DNA from: Bacteroidota bacterium
GTDB taxonomy: Bacteria; Bacteroidota; Bacteroidia; Flavobacteriales_D; Crocinitomicaceae
DNA: 64,000 nt
Assembly: GCA_030148165.1 (NCBI GenBank)
Contig: JASBTZ010000003.1
Span: 248,001 to 312,000, forward strand
Reading direction: 5' to 3'
Shown: positions 9,294-17,591 of the stretch, piece by piece
Layout: each line of letters opens with the position of its first letter
How positions within the stretch are numbered: position 1 is the first letter of the stretch
Program-made: the position numbers and the translations under genes
Notes under the pieces: model-generated
What the model was told of the DNA's origin: nothing
Database searches by the model: none
What the model saw: the letters and a program-made list of their open reading frames with translations, nothing else

Positions 9294-10559
9294 TTAACCC
9301 TGAGCCATTTCTTTCAATGCGTTCACAAATACGTCTAATTCCTCCGTCGTTGTGTAGACATTGGGGGTAATTCTCACACCGTTAACATTCGGTCGGTTAA
9401 CCGGAACACACCAAATGTTGTACTTGTTCATCAGATGACGTTCCATCTCAACACAATTATATCCATCCACCAGAACGTTTGCAATAGCACAGGATCGTTC
9501 CATATCCCAAGGTGTATTCACCGTTATTTTTGGATGATCTTTGACTTTGGTTGTCCAGTATTCTTTCAGGAATTTTAATCGTGCTTCTTTTCGTTCGGAA
9601 CCAATAATGTTATGATATTCGATTGCATTGGCAATGCCCAGGTCAACATGTACCGGCTTGGTCCCGGTATGATTGATCCTTTCAATGTCATCCTCTTCTA
9701 ATTCCCGCTCCGCGAATAATGGCCACAGATTCTTGATCTTATCCTTTTTGACGTAGAGAAATCCTGCTCCCAGCGGTGCACTCAACCATTTGTGTAGACT
9801 TGTTCCGTAATAATCACAATTGAGGTCGCTTAGTTTAAAGTCGAGGTGAGCAAATGCATGAGCTCCATCAACGCAAACCTCTACTCCATGCTTATGTGCC
9901 ATATCACAGATCTTTTTAACCGGCAATACGTGTCCATTGATATTGATCACGTGACTGATCATGATGAGTTTAGTCTTCTTCGTTATCTGATCTTCATATA
10001 GTTTAACCAATTCTTCATCGTTCGCCGGATTATTTGGAACGCTGACACGCTTGTTGACGATACCAAAGCGTTCTTCCATCAAACGGAAATGGTTCAACAT
10101 TGCACCATAGTCCTGTTCTGCCATGATTGCTTCATCACCTTTTTCCCAATGAATACCGCCTATAACCAGGTCGAGAGATTCTGTTGCATTTCGGGTGATG
10201 ACAATTTCGTTAAAATCACATCCTGCTATGTCTGCTAATTTCTGGCGAATGATCTTGTTATTCTTGACATTGAGTTTCCGCATATAATACGACGCATGAT
10301 AATTCACTTCCTTCACGTGATCCAGGTATGCATCCAGGGTATCTTCCGGCATCATACAATAGTATCCGTTCTCCAGATTGATATACTCCACTTTCAGTCG
10401 ATAAGACTTTCGGATAGATCTCCAGAAATCTTCATCAGAAGCTAACTGGCTTGGCGGAACATGGGCTACACCGTCCAATGTGGTAGCCAGTGCCTTCATC
10501 ATAGGTGTCATCGCAACAGTTGCAAGTGAGAACTGTTTGAGAAATGTCCGTTTATCCAT
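9294..10559 (-). CDS. Class V aminotransferase-fold PLP enzyme, exported
   Basis: A 421-aa fold-type I PLP enzyme of the cysteine desulfurase/isopenicillin-N-epimerase branch. VDGAHAFAH contains the PLP-ring Asp231 and His234, and YGTSLHKWL carries the Schiff-base Lys257. NATESLD (about 124-130) contacts the phosphate. The N-terminus (MDKRTFLKQFSLATVAMTP, then MMKALA) resembles a Tat signal with KR in place of RR and FLK after it, so it is probably exported with its cofactor. Close relatives are often annotated isopenicillin N epimerase, but no beta-lactam genes are here and the substrate is unknown. Confidence 0.82.
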   Translation of the reverse strand: MDKRTFLKQFSLATVAMTPMMKALATTLDGVAHVPPSQLASDEDFWRSIRKSYRLKVEYINLENGYYCMMPEDTLDAYLDHVKEVNYHASYYMRKLNVKNNKIIRQKLADIAGCDFNEIVITRNATESLDLVIGGIHWEKGDEAIMAEQDYGAMLNHFRLMEERFGIVNKRVSVPNNPANDEELVKLYEDQITKKTKLIMISHVININGHVLPVKKICDMAHKHGVEVCVDGAHAFAHLDFKLSDLNCDYYGTSLHKWLSAPLGAGFLYVKKDKIKNLWPLFAERELEEDDIERINHTGTKPVHVDLGIANAIEYHNIIGSERKEARLKFLKEYWTTKVKDHPKITVNTPWDMERSCAIANVLVDGYNCVEMERHLMNKYNIWCVPVNRPNVNGVRITPNVYTTTEELDVFVNALKEMAQG

Positions 10560-10731
10560 AACAGTGATTTTGAAAAGAAAAATATGGATTTATCCTTAAC
10601 TATTCCGTGATAATCTCAAATTATTCAGGAACCTATGTCATTTGTTATAAAAATGTTAAGTATTATTATATGCACTACTATGGCATGGAGGTTGTAAATC
10701 CGCAGCCAACAAACATTAAAATTATTACATC

Positions 10732-12306
10732 ATGAAAAAATCACTACTAACTGTCGGCATCTGTATGCTCGCCGTTACATCGTTTTCACAAAAAGACAAA
10801 GGAAAGAAAGTAGAATCGAAGTATCTATCACTCCCCTCTTACAACATCACTGAAACTGACCCTTCTACGGTAAGCGTTGAGTTTGCTATGCAAGACGGGT
10901 CTTTTGGAACAGAGAAGCTCAAGGATGCTAAATCGAAGTGTGTTCCAAAAGGAGGCAGTCTAAAAGATGTTGTTGAAGTAACCTCTTACTATTATGAGAT
11001 ACCATACACACAGGGAGAATCTTACGTAATAGCTAAGAGTGCCGATGGAAATGTCGTCTACGGAAATAAAACATCCGAAACAGGACAAAGTACACTGAGG
11101 TTCGGTTGGGACGAGAAAATGAGCCAGCCACAATGTGAGTATTTTATTTCTGACAAGCTCAAAAAAGATTGGGCATCACAAGGAAACAGCTTTAAAAGCA
11201 AAGAAGATAGTAAGTACGCGAATTCTGTTTTTAATGAAGCATCTCAGGAAGCAATGGCAAATGTTTACTTGTCATATATGCCTGAAGAGTTCGAAGTGTT
11301 TACAGGGAAGGGTAAAGCTTATGACTATACAGATCTGGATAACGCATTGGAAAAAGCTGTAGCAGCTTATGAAGCAATTGCCAAAAATGGTTTTAACGCT
11401 CATGATCTTGAACGACTTAAAGAATGCATCGCTGTATGGGAGAAAGAACTGGAGTCGAAAGACCTGGAAGATAAAAAGGCTAGAATCTCTGAAGATATCG
11501 CTAAAGGTCTTCATGAAAATTGCGCACGTGCATATCTTTACCTGTATGATTTTGAAAATGCAAAAGAGCATGCAAAAGAATTCCAGGAGCTGTTTGGCAA
11601 CTTCAGCAACAACCGATCCCAAGCATTTGATAAAGTAATGATCCGCATTCAGCTACAGAAAATAGCAGCAGGTAAAAATGAAGCGATCATGGATAACATC
11701 AGCAAGCTTCATGAAATGGCTTCCAGCGCTAAAACGAGTCCGGCAAAACGTCTTCCAAGTTCTGAGTTTGAGCGTGTAAGAAGTGATTACTATTCTTATG
11801 TTGGATCTCAGGCTAATGCTGTTTACGAAGAGAAAAAGAAAGAGGAAGAAGAAGCGATAGCCAGTGGAGAACTAAATCCATATGAGAAATATTATCAGCC
11901 GACTATGGTAGGTGGAGAAGGATTCCTTATGAACATGCCTCCTTCTGCTCTAAGTGGATTCCCTGAGTTAACAGAACTTCCAAAAGAAATGTGTGAATTT
12001 ACCGATGCGAAGCAGATCATTATCTTAAAGAATAACATTGAGACGATCCACCCGGACATCGCAAAACTGGAAAACCTCAAAAAGTTAGATCTGTCAGGTA
12101 ATAAATTAAAAACACTTCCCCCTGAAATAGGAAATCTTATCAATTTGGAAACATTAAAGCTTAGCGATAATCCTCTGGAAAGCTTACCGGACGAATTAGC
12201 GAACTGTTTAAGTTTGAAGACGATTGTCATTAAAGACACCAGTCTAAGCTCTGATCAGATCAAGAAGCTGGAAGGTTGGTTCCCGGATGCTAAGATCAAA
12301 TACTAG
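10732..12306 (+). CDS. Secreted leucine-rich repeat protein
   Basis: 524 aa. The signal peptide is MKKSLLTVGICMLAVTSFSQ. A long alpha-helical, lysine/glutamate-rich middle (about 180-380, with EEKKKEEEEA near 370) is followed by at least three leucine-rich repeats (about 415-510). The repeats include LENLKKLDLSGNKLKTLP and INLETLKLSDNPLESLP. Such repeats usually bind proteins. There is no T9SS sorting domain, so it is probably periplasmic or surface-associated by other means. The lipoprotein gene starts 5 bases after its stop, so the two form an operon. Confidence 0.75.
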   Translation: MKKSLLTVGICMLAVTSFSQKDKGKKVESKYLSLPSYNITETDPSTVSVEFAMQDGSFGTEKLKDAKSKCVPKGGSLKDVVEVTSYYYEIPYTQGESYVIAKSADGNVVYGNKTSETGQSTLRFGWDEKMSQPQCEYFISDKLKKDWASQGNSFKSKEDSKYANSVFNEASQEAMANVYLSYMPEEFEVFTGKGKAYDYTDLDNALEKAVAAYEAIAKNGFNAHDLERLKECIAVWEKELESKDLEDKKARISEDIAKGLHENCARAYLYLYDFENAKEHAKEFQELFGNFSNNRSQAFDKVMIRIQLQKIAAGKNEAIMDNISKLHEMASSAKTSPAKRLPSSEFERVRSDYYSYVGSQANAVYEEKKKEEEEAIASGELNPYEKYYQPTMVGGEGFLMNMPPSALSGFPELTELPKEMCEFTDAKQIIILKNNIETIHPDIAKLENLKKLDLSGNKLKTLPPEIGNLINLETLKLSDNPLESLPDELANCLSLKTIVIKDTSLSSDQIKKLEGWFPDAKIKY

Positions 12307-12311
12307 AAAAC

Positions 12312-12713
12312 ATGAAAGCAATTAAAATAACTTCTTTAGCTGTATTTGCCTTACTATTAGTTGCGGCATGTAAAAAGAAAAATCAACCGACTCCTCAGGA
12401 AATGCTTGAAGGTAAGTGGATTATTCAATCGCAGGAATGGTTAACATACACAGTTCCCGGAGATGGATCTTACCTTCAGTTCAATGCTTGTTCTTCAAGC
12501 TGTTCAGGAGTTGATTATAAAGCTTCGGACACTACATCAGGTACATTTACTTATGTGCTCAATGAAGAAGCGACACTGCTTACCATAACAGACAACTCAA
12601 GCGATGGCGGAAGCTGGGGAGCAGCATGGGATATTCTCGAATTAACAGAGAATGATCTTCGAATAACAGGCTCCACTCCATTCGGCAATGTGAAAGTTGA
12701 AATGACGAAATAG
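12312..12713 (+). CDS. Small lipoprotein, lipocalin-like
   Basis: 133 aa. A lipoprotein signal ends in LLVAAC, with Cys20 as the predicted lipidated residue. The mature protein starts KKKNQPTPQEMLEGKWIIQS and continues as alternating beta strands. This pattern (a GKW segment near the start of the barrel) is typical of the lipocalin-like small lipoproteins of Bacteroidota. It is the second gene of an operon with the leucine-rich repeat protein and ends at a terminator. The ligand is unknown. Confidence 0.7.
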   Translation: MKAIKITSLAVFALLLVAACKKKNQPTPQEMLEGKWIIQSQEWLTYTVPGDGSYLQFNACSSSCSGVDYKASDTTSGTFTYVLNEEATLLTITDNSSDGGSWGAAWDILELTENDLRITGSTPFGNVKVEMTK

Positions 12714-12732
12714 TGGTTTAAAGAAAGAAGAA

Positions 12733-12760
12733 GGTCGGTGTGAAAACATCGGCCTTTTTT
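12733..12760 (+). terminator. Rho-independent terminator
   Basis: An 8-bp stem, GGTCGGTG/CATCGGCC (with G-T pairs), has the loop TGAAAA and is followed by six Ts. It ends the LRR/lipoprotein operon, and its T run touches the stop of the convergent M28 gene. Confidence 0.8.
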
Positions 12761-14498
12761 AATTGGCGAAAATCATGCGCTTGGAGCTGATCACTTCACC
12801 ATCGATTACAAGTGAATAGGTATATACTCCTGTGGCTCCAAAACCATGTTCGTACAATACTTCGTTCAATTCACCATTCAATTCAATTGGAAGACTTTTC
12901 ACAAGTTCACCTGATAGTGATCTGATTTCAATCGCTCCATTCGTGTAATTCTCTGATTCGGGAACATAAACCGTTATGATCGTTGCCTCATCAAAAGGGT
13001 TAGGCTTGTTCTGTAACAGTTCGTACCCCGTAACATTTGCCTCAATATCCGGCACTTCCAACCAGGGCTCTATAATATAGGTTTCGTTTGTGAAGAGACT
13101 CTCAACCCCGCTGCTATCAACCGATGCAACACTAATATAAAACCATTGTCCCGGCGGTAATTGTACGGTACCAACCGTAGAATTAATCGTGTAAACCGTA
13201 TCCCAGTCATTCGTATTCGTTCTGAGTCCAATTCGATATTGTGGATATTGCATCTGATCCGTAATTGTCACCGTAATGGTGGAGTCAGAATAGGAAACCA
13301 GGTCATATTGAGGCATATTTGGTCCAATAGCTACCATAGCCGCTCCTACTCCATTGATGACGGAGTTTCTGCCTAAATAATTGAAATCAACAAAGAAGCT
13401 ATCCAGGTTACCATCACCAGTTGTATCTATTCCGAGAACATCTTCACTTGTATGCTGACGGTCTGTATAACCCACTCCATTCGATGCATCACCATGCTCG
13501 TTCATAGAGGTTGTACGCATAGAGGTGAAATCATCTTCGCGGAACGGAATGTGATCCCCTCCTCTTCCAACGCGATCTTCACCCGCCATGATGTGTATTG
13601 TCATTGGCACATCTACAATCGGCAATAACTCTTCTTTATACTCAAGTTTTGTAAAGCGCGCAAACTGCTTGTATTTCGAATTATTCCCGCCATAAGAGAA
13701 GAAACGTACGTTGGTACTGTCAATGTCGTTTAATCCTGGACAAGAAGGCGCTGAGGATGTTGCACCGCATATGATTCCACCGACCACATCATTGTTAAAT
13801 ACTGCTTTTACCGGAATGTTATTATCAACACAATACTGAGAGAATGCATTTGCACCGTATAGTCCTTGCTCTTCTCCAATTGTCAACATAAAGACGATCG
13901 TATTATCATAGGTGAATTGTGACATCACGCGTGCCAATTCCAACACCAATGCACTACCAGATCCGTTATCTTCCATTCCCTCAGCCAGACAGTTAATGTC
14001 ACATGGCGTGTCACAGCGGCTATCAATATGACCTTCAATAATGACAACCTCATGATTTGTAGCATCACTACCTGGCAACACAGCACATATGTTGCGATGC
14101 TGATTCATGGCACAAATGGTTTGGTCAAACTGAAGATATGTAACCAATAATCTATTTTCGTTCACTTCACTAAACTCCAGGAACTTGTCAAAGGCCCATC
14201 TTCTGGCCGCTCCAATTCCCGTTACATTAGAAACAGTATCCGCACCGGTATTTCTCGTACCAAAGTCATCCATGCGTTCCAGATAAGCGTGCAGTGAATC
14301 TGAATTAACACCATTTTGTATCCCCTGAACAATATTTATTTTATCATTGATCACATTCGTTGCCGCGTAATTGGCCGGTGTGAAATTGCCTTTGATAACG
14401 TTGTCGGCTTCTGGATTCGTAATAAGAATATTAGTTTGGGCGAAGAGTCCCTGAATAGCAAAAAGTATAAGTAGCGTAGATAGATATCTCATTTTCAA
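12759..14498 (-). CDS. Secreted M28 metallopeptidase with T9SS sorting domain
   Basis: A 579-aa protein with a signal peptide (MKMRYLSTLLILFAIQGLFA). The M28 zinc-peptidase domain has the full ligand set: H157 (GHIDS), D177 (EDNGSG), E209/E210 (GEEQGLYG), D237 (NNDVVG) and H316 (GGDHIP). A fibronectin-like region (about 400-480) follows, then a C-terminal type A T9SS sorting domain starting at LLQNKPNPFDEATI. It should be a secreted or cell-surface aminopeptidase feeding peptide uptake. The gene overlaps the upstream FMN reductase gene by 4 bases (ATGA type), which indicates coupled translation. Confidence 0.9.
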   Translation of the reverse strand: MKMRYLSTLLILFAIQGLFAQTNILITNPEADNVIKGNFTPANYAATNVINDKINIVQGIQNGVNSDSLHAYLERMDDFGTRNTGADTVSNVTGIGAARRWAFDKFLEFSEVNENRLLVTYLQFDQTICAMNQHRNICAVLPGSDATNHEVVIIEGHIDSRCDTPCDINCLAEGMEDNGSGSALVLELARVMSQFTYDNTIVFMLTIGEEQGLYGANAFSQYCVDNNIPVKAVFNNDVVGGIICGATSSAPSCPGLNDIDSTNVRFFSYGGNNSKYKQFARFTKLEYKEELLPIVDVPMTIHIMAGEDRVGRGGDHIPFREDDFTSMRTTSMNEHGDASNGVGYTDRQHTSEDVLGIDTTGDGNLDSFFVDFNYLGRNSVINGVGAAMVAIGPNMPQYDLVSYSDSTITVTITDQMQYPQYRIGLRTNTNDWDTVYTINSTVGTVQLPPGQWFYISVASVDSSGVESLFTNETYIIEPWLEVPDIEANVTGYELLQNKPNPFDEATIITVYVPESENYTNGAIEIRSLSGELVKSLPIELNGELNEVLYEHGFGATGVYTYSLVIDGEVISSKRMIFAN

Positions 14499-15028
14499 TT
14501 GATTTTGTCTTCTAATTTAGCCAGAAGATTGTTGATTTCCAATTGTGCTTCTTCGTCGAGTGATCCATTGTTATACCGTTCTTTAAAACTCCCGAACGCG
14601 TACGTACCTAAAATTTCAGCACCGAGCCTTGATAAAATACTTTCTGCGTGTCCCAAAGAGGATAATCCTCCCCTTTTACCCGGAGAACTGCTTAGAAGAA
14701 CCATCGGTTTATCATTAAATATGTCATTATCGATTCTTGATACCCAATCAATAACATTCTTAAATGCCACTGGAAGGGATCCGTTATGCTCTGGAGTTGA
14801 GATTATGAAAGCATCCGCCTTCTTAATTAAATCATTGAATTTATGAGCATCATCAGGGATGCCTATTTCTTTTTCATAATCAATACCATAAAGCGGAAGA
14901 TCAAAAGATCTGATCGAAATATTATCAACTTCGGCGAAGTCAACCATTCCTACTACACTATTTATTAACCTGGCATTGATAGATTGTTTGCTATTACTAC
15001 CAGCAAATGCTAAAATCTTTTTACTCAT
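14495..15028 (-). CDS. NADPH-dependent FMN reductase family protein
   Basis: A 177-aa flavodoxin-like oxidoreductase. The phosphate-binding loop is AGSNSKQSINARL (about 9-21), and PEHNGSLPVAFKNVIDWVSR (about 79-98) is the conserved flavin-binding segment of the family. It would reduce FMN, quinones or azo compounds with NAD(P)H; the physiological substrate is not clear. It is the first gene of an operon with the M28 peptidase. A near-consensus -7 box (TATATTTA) ends 4 nt before its ATG. Confidence 0.85.
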   Translation of the reverse strand: MSKKILAFAGSNSKQSINARLINSVVGMVDFAEVDNISIRSFDLPLYGIDYEKEIGIPDDAHKFNDLIKKADAFIISTPEHNGSLPVAFKNVIDWVSRIDNDIFNDKPMVLLSSSPGKRGGLSSLGHAESILSRLGAEILGTYAFGSFKERYNNGSLDEEAQLEINNLLAKLEDKIN

Positions 15029-15032
15029 ATAC

Positions 15033-15040
15033 TAAATATA
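15033..15040 (-). promoter_or_regulatory. Near-consensus -7 box, leaderless spacing (FMN reductase)
   Basis: TATATTTA on the minus strand, then GTAT, then the ATG at 15026-15028. It has one mismatch (last base) to TAnnTTTG. Confidence 0.4.
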
Positions 15041-15074
15041 CATAAATTTAATTACCCGGGTATTTATATCAAAT

Positions 15075-15101
15075 AAAAAATCCCCGAACAATGCCGGGGA
15101 T
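15075..15101 (-). terminator. Rho-independent terminator
   Basis: On the minus strand, ATCCCCG/CGGGGAT forms a 7-bp stem around an 8-base loop, then TTTTTT. It lies just downstream of the Cys-rich lipoprotein stop. Confidence 0.85.
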
Positions 15102-15124
15102 CAATATTTAAATCGTTTTTGAGA

Positions 15125-15496
15125 CTAGCCTTCAGACTCTTCTCCTCCTTCGCATTTTGCTTCTTCACCATCGCCGTGACCACACTTTCCTTCCTCACAC
15201 TTCATCTCTCCATCTTCTCCGTGTCCACATTTCCCCTCTTCGCATTTTCCTTCTTCACATTTACCTTCGCAGCACTTTCCTTCACAATCTTCTTTTGTGC
15301 AATCTTCTTTAGAACACTTCTTCTTGCAATCTTTTTCACAGTCCTTATCGCAATCTCCTTTGTGTTCGCAGTCATCACCGCAATCTTCTGTACATTCAGT
15401 CTTATCACCTTCCGCTGTATCTCCAGTAGCTTCTGAATTACAAGCAAATAGGAAAGCTGCGATCATTAAGGGGAAAATAAATTTTAACGTTTTCAT
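15125..15496 (-). CDS. Cys-rich lipoprotein with EGKC repeats
   Basis: 123 aa. A lipoprotein signal (MKTLKFIFPLMIAAFLFAC, Cys19 lipidated) precedes a low-complexity mature chain made almost only of Cys, Glu, Lys, Asp and Gly. The first half has Cys every 3-4 residues (CEDCGDDCEHKGDCDKDCE-like). The second half has five EGKC units plus EMKC, two of them in the form EGKCG followed by HG. EGKCG pentapeptides are the modified units of HvfA-type copper-binding RiPPs, but no DUF692/HvfB or HvfC gene is in view. Metal binding or buffering at the outer membrane is plausible. The gene has its own terminator. Confidence 0.75.
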   Translation of the reverse strand: MKTLKFIFPLMIAAFLFACNSEATGDTAEGDKTECTEDCGDDCEHKGDCDKDCEKDCKKKCSKEDCTKEDCEGKCCEGKCEEGKCEEGKCGHGEDGEMKCEEGKCGHGDGEEAKCEGGEESEG

Positions 15497-15589
15497 GTTC
15501 TTTTGTTTTTGATTAGATCCCTAAAATACGGAATTGTATTCACATGGTTTATCCGAAACAACGAATGATTGCTATTCATTTATCAACAA

Positions 15590-16066
15590 TTAAATCTGGA
15601 TTTTAGCTATCTCTTTGTGTATCTCATTGATTTTCATAACAGCAGCTGATCCATACCATGGATGAAGCTCCATAATTAATCTTCCGGCTTTGACCGCTGG
15701 ATCAGTTTTGGTTAACTCTTCAGCTTCTTCGACACTGTTAACTGCAAAAATATAGATCCCCTTGATGTCACCCTGATCCAGAAATGGTCCCGCGAGAACA
15801 AGCTGTCCTTCTTCTGCCATTCTTATTATGTTATCCAGGTGTGCCCGTTGCAAAGCTGCTGCTTCAGATGAGTCTTGATCCCTGTTGGGGCCGGCTTTTA
15901 GAAAAGCCATAACATACTGACGCATTCCATAATCATCGGCGCCAAGTTTCGCAGCTAAATCCGCATTATAGGTCATAGAGTCAGGCTGATTTTCGGATTG
16001 AGCGTGGGTTGGCAGTACAAAAAAGCCCAACACAATTAATATCACAAGTTTAATTCGTCTCTCCAT
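15590..16066 (-). CDS. Exported YciI-like protein
   Basis: 158 aa, with a signal peptide (MERRIKLVILIVLGFFVLPT, then HAQ). The mature part has the YCII-related ferredoxin-like fold: RAHLDNIIRMAEEGQLVLAG followed by PFLDQGDIKGIYIF and VEEAEELTKTDPAV. YciI relatives are small dimeric proteins of poorly known function. Export is unusual for the cytosolic prototype but is seen in Bacteroidota. The gene overlaps the end of the class IV aminotransferase gene by 25 bases, so it is the last gene of that operon. Confidence 0.8.
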   Translation of the reverse strand: MERRIKLVILIVLGFFVLPTHAQSENQPDSMTYNADLAAKLGADDYGMRQYVMAFLKAGPNRDQDSSEAAALQRAHLDNIIRMAEEGQLVLAGPFLDQGDIKGIYIFAVNSVEEAEELTKTDPAVKAGRLIMELHPWYGSAAVMKINEIHKEIAKIQI

Positions 16067-16896
16067 TTTTGATTCAGTAATTCGATGAATCTTCTTGATA
16101 CCACATTATTATAGCGCTTAGTTCGATAACCTTGTATCCACTGTACACCAAGAATTGCATTTGTATAGAATAGTTCGTCTGCTACTAACAGATTCTGAGG
16201 AAGCACATTACACTCATATACCTTGATGTTATTGGCCAGCGCAAGGTTGATAATCTGCATACGCATGGTTCCGGCGAGACACCCTTCTTCCAAACCGGGT
16301 GTATACAATACCCCGTTGCTCACAACAAACAGATTCGACGAAGTTCCTTCCAATATACCGCCATTATAATTTGTAATCAGATAATCGTCAAGACCTTTCT
16401 CTTTTGCCGTAATGGATGCAATGATATAAACGAGACCATTTTTGGTTTTAAAATTCGATAAAATCGATTTTGGCTTTTTGTGATCCATATAGATATCAAC
16501 CTCCAATCCTTTCACGTTCAATTCGTATAGATTGTTTTCCATCGGATAAACTTCAATGAAAAAGCTCACCTCGTTAGAATCAGGATGATAAGTACCACCA
16601 GCCACACGGTCAAGATGTAGTCTGCACCTGCCACCCTCTCTTATGCCGCTTTTATCGAGAAGGGCTATAATTCTCTCTTCAAAGAAGCTGACATCAAAAT
16701 AACTGGGAGGACGCATTTTGATTCTTTTCGCTCCTTCCAGTAATCGTTTAATATGATTATCCAGATTTACCGGTTTTCCGGCTATAATTCGAATAGACTC
16801 AAAAACTCCATCTCCATAGAGATATCCTCTATTCCCCGAATAGATAGACGGCTTTTCAGCCTCGATAATATCGTCGTTGTTATTTACGTATAGCAT
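16042..16896 (-). CDS. Class IV aminotransferase-fold PLP enzyme
   Basis: A 284-aa fold-type IV PLP enzyme, the family of branched-chain and D-amino-acid aminotransferases and aminodeoxychorismate lyase (PabC). Catalytic Lys150 lies in SNFKTKN. E183 lies in ILEGTSSNLF, the segment that binds the pyridine nitrogen. GYLYGDGVFESIR near the N-terminus is typical of the whole family. The length and the KTKN segment fit PabC-like lyases, which make p-aminobenzoate for folate, but a branched-chain or D-amino-acid role cannot be excluded. It is the middle gene of an operon, one base after the rhomboid gene. Confidence 0.82.
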   Translation of the reverse strand: MLYVNNNDDIIEAEKPSIYSGNRGYLYGDGVFESIRIIAGKPVNLDNHIKRLLEGAKRIKMRPPSYFDVSFFEERIIALLDKSGIREGGRCRLHLDRVAGGTYHPDSNEVSFFIEVYPMENNLYELNVKGLEVDIYMDHKKPKSILSNFKTKNGLVYIIASITAKEKGLDDYLITNYNGGILEGTSSNLFVVSNGVLYTPGLEEGCLAGTMRMQIINLALANNIKVYECNVLPQNLLVADELFYTNAILGVQWIQGYRTKRYNNVVSRRFIELLNQKWRDELNL

Positions 16897-16897
16897 C

Positions 16898-17548
16898 CTA
16901 GAAGAAATACCCTAAAAATTCTTTTCCCTTGTCAATATTTATGATTAATACATAGGCGATTCCAAATAAGGCTCCACCAATATGCGCATCATGTGCTATT
17001 CCTGTCCCCCCTCGTTTATCCGCAAACCATTCATATGCCAGATACAATGGACCAAAAATATACGCGGGTATATCAATAGGTATAAAGATGATCCGTAACG
17101 GCATTCCCGGGTTCCACATGATCGAAGCAAAAATGATTGCAGAAACTGCACCCGATGCTCCCAATGATCGGTACGAGGAATTGTCCTGATGTCTAATATA
17201 AGGAATTAAAGTCGCAAATAAAGCCCCTAAAACATAGATTGCAAGAAAATGAAATTGACCTTGAGCCTTTCCGTATGTTTCCTCTAATCCACAATCGAGT
17301 CCTCCCCAGTGAATACAATCAAATGAGAGGAAGTATTTACCGAGAAAATACAACGCGAACATGTTAAATGCGAGGTGCATGTAGTCAGCGTGAATCAAGG
17401 TATGCGTTAACAATCTTACCCCTTCTTTATTATGCTTAACCCTGTAAGGTATATACATGAAGCGTTCCAGTAGATTTCGATTATTGAATGCCGAAAGTGA
17501 TACCGCGACCGTGATAATTATTATTATTGTATGTACATTAATGCTCAC
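16898..17548 (-). CDS. Rhomboid intramembrane serine protease
   Basis: A 216-aa six-helix membrane protease. The catalytic Ser132 is in SLGASGAVSA and His189 in AHDAHIGGALFG. The oxyanion-associated Asn62 is in HLAFNMFALYF. The L1 loop is long and has Cys pairs (FDCIHWGGLDCG). It cleaves transmembrane substrates; the targets are unknown. The start is a GTG at 17546-17548, as no ATG is nearby. It is the first gene of the operon rhomboid - class IV aminotransferase - YciI-like. Confidence 0.88.
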   Translation of the reverse strand: MSINVHTIIIIITVAVSLSAFNNRNLLERFMYIPYRVKHNKEGVRLLTHTLIHADYMHLAFNMFALYFLGKYFLSFDCIHWGGLDCGLEETYGKAQGQFHFLAIYVLGALFATLIPYIRHQDNSSYRSLGASGAVSAIIFASIMWNPGMPLRIIFIPIDIPAYIFGPLYLAYEWFADKRGGTGIAHDAHIGGALFGIAYVLIINIDKGKEFLGYFF

Positions 17549-17564
17549 AACTTACGTTTATTGA

Positions 17565-17572
17565 CGAAAGTA
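17565..17572 (-). promoter_or_regulatory. -7 box variant for rhomboid operon
   Basis: TACTTTCG on the minus strand fits TAnnTTTG with one change (TTCG). It lies 16 nt before the GTG start. The same TTCG variant precedes two other genes in this window. Confidence 0.4.
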
Positions 17573-17591
17573 GTAATTCCTATACGATTTG

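Noticed and set aside
15119-15436. Long plus-strand reading frame opposite the Cys-rich lipoprotein
   Set aside because: It is the complement of a low-complexity, Cys/Glu/Lys-rich coding sequence. Such repeats leave the opposite frames open by composition.
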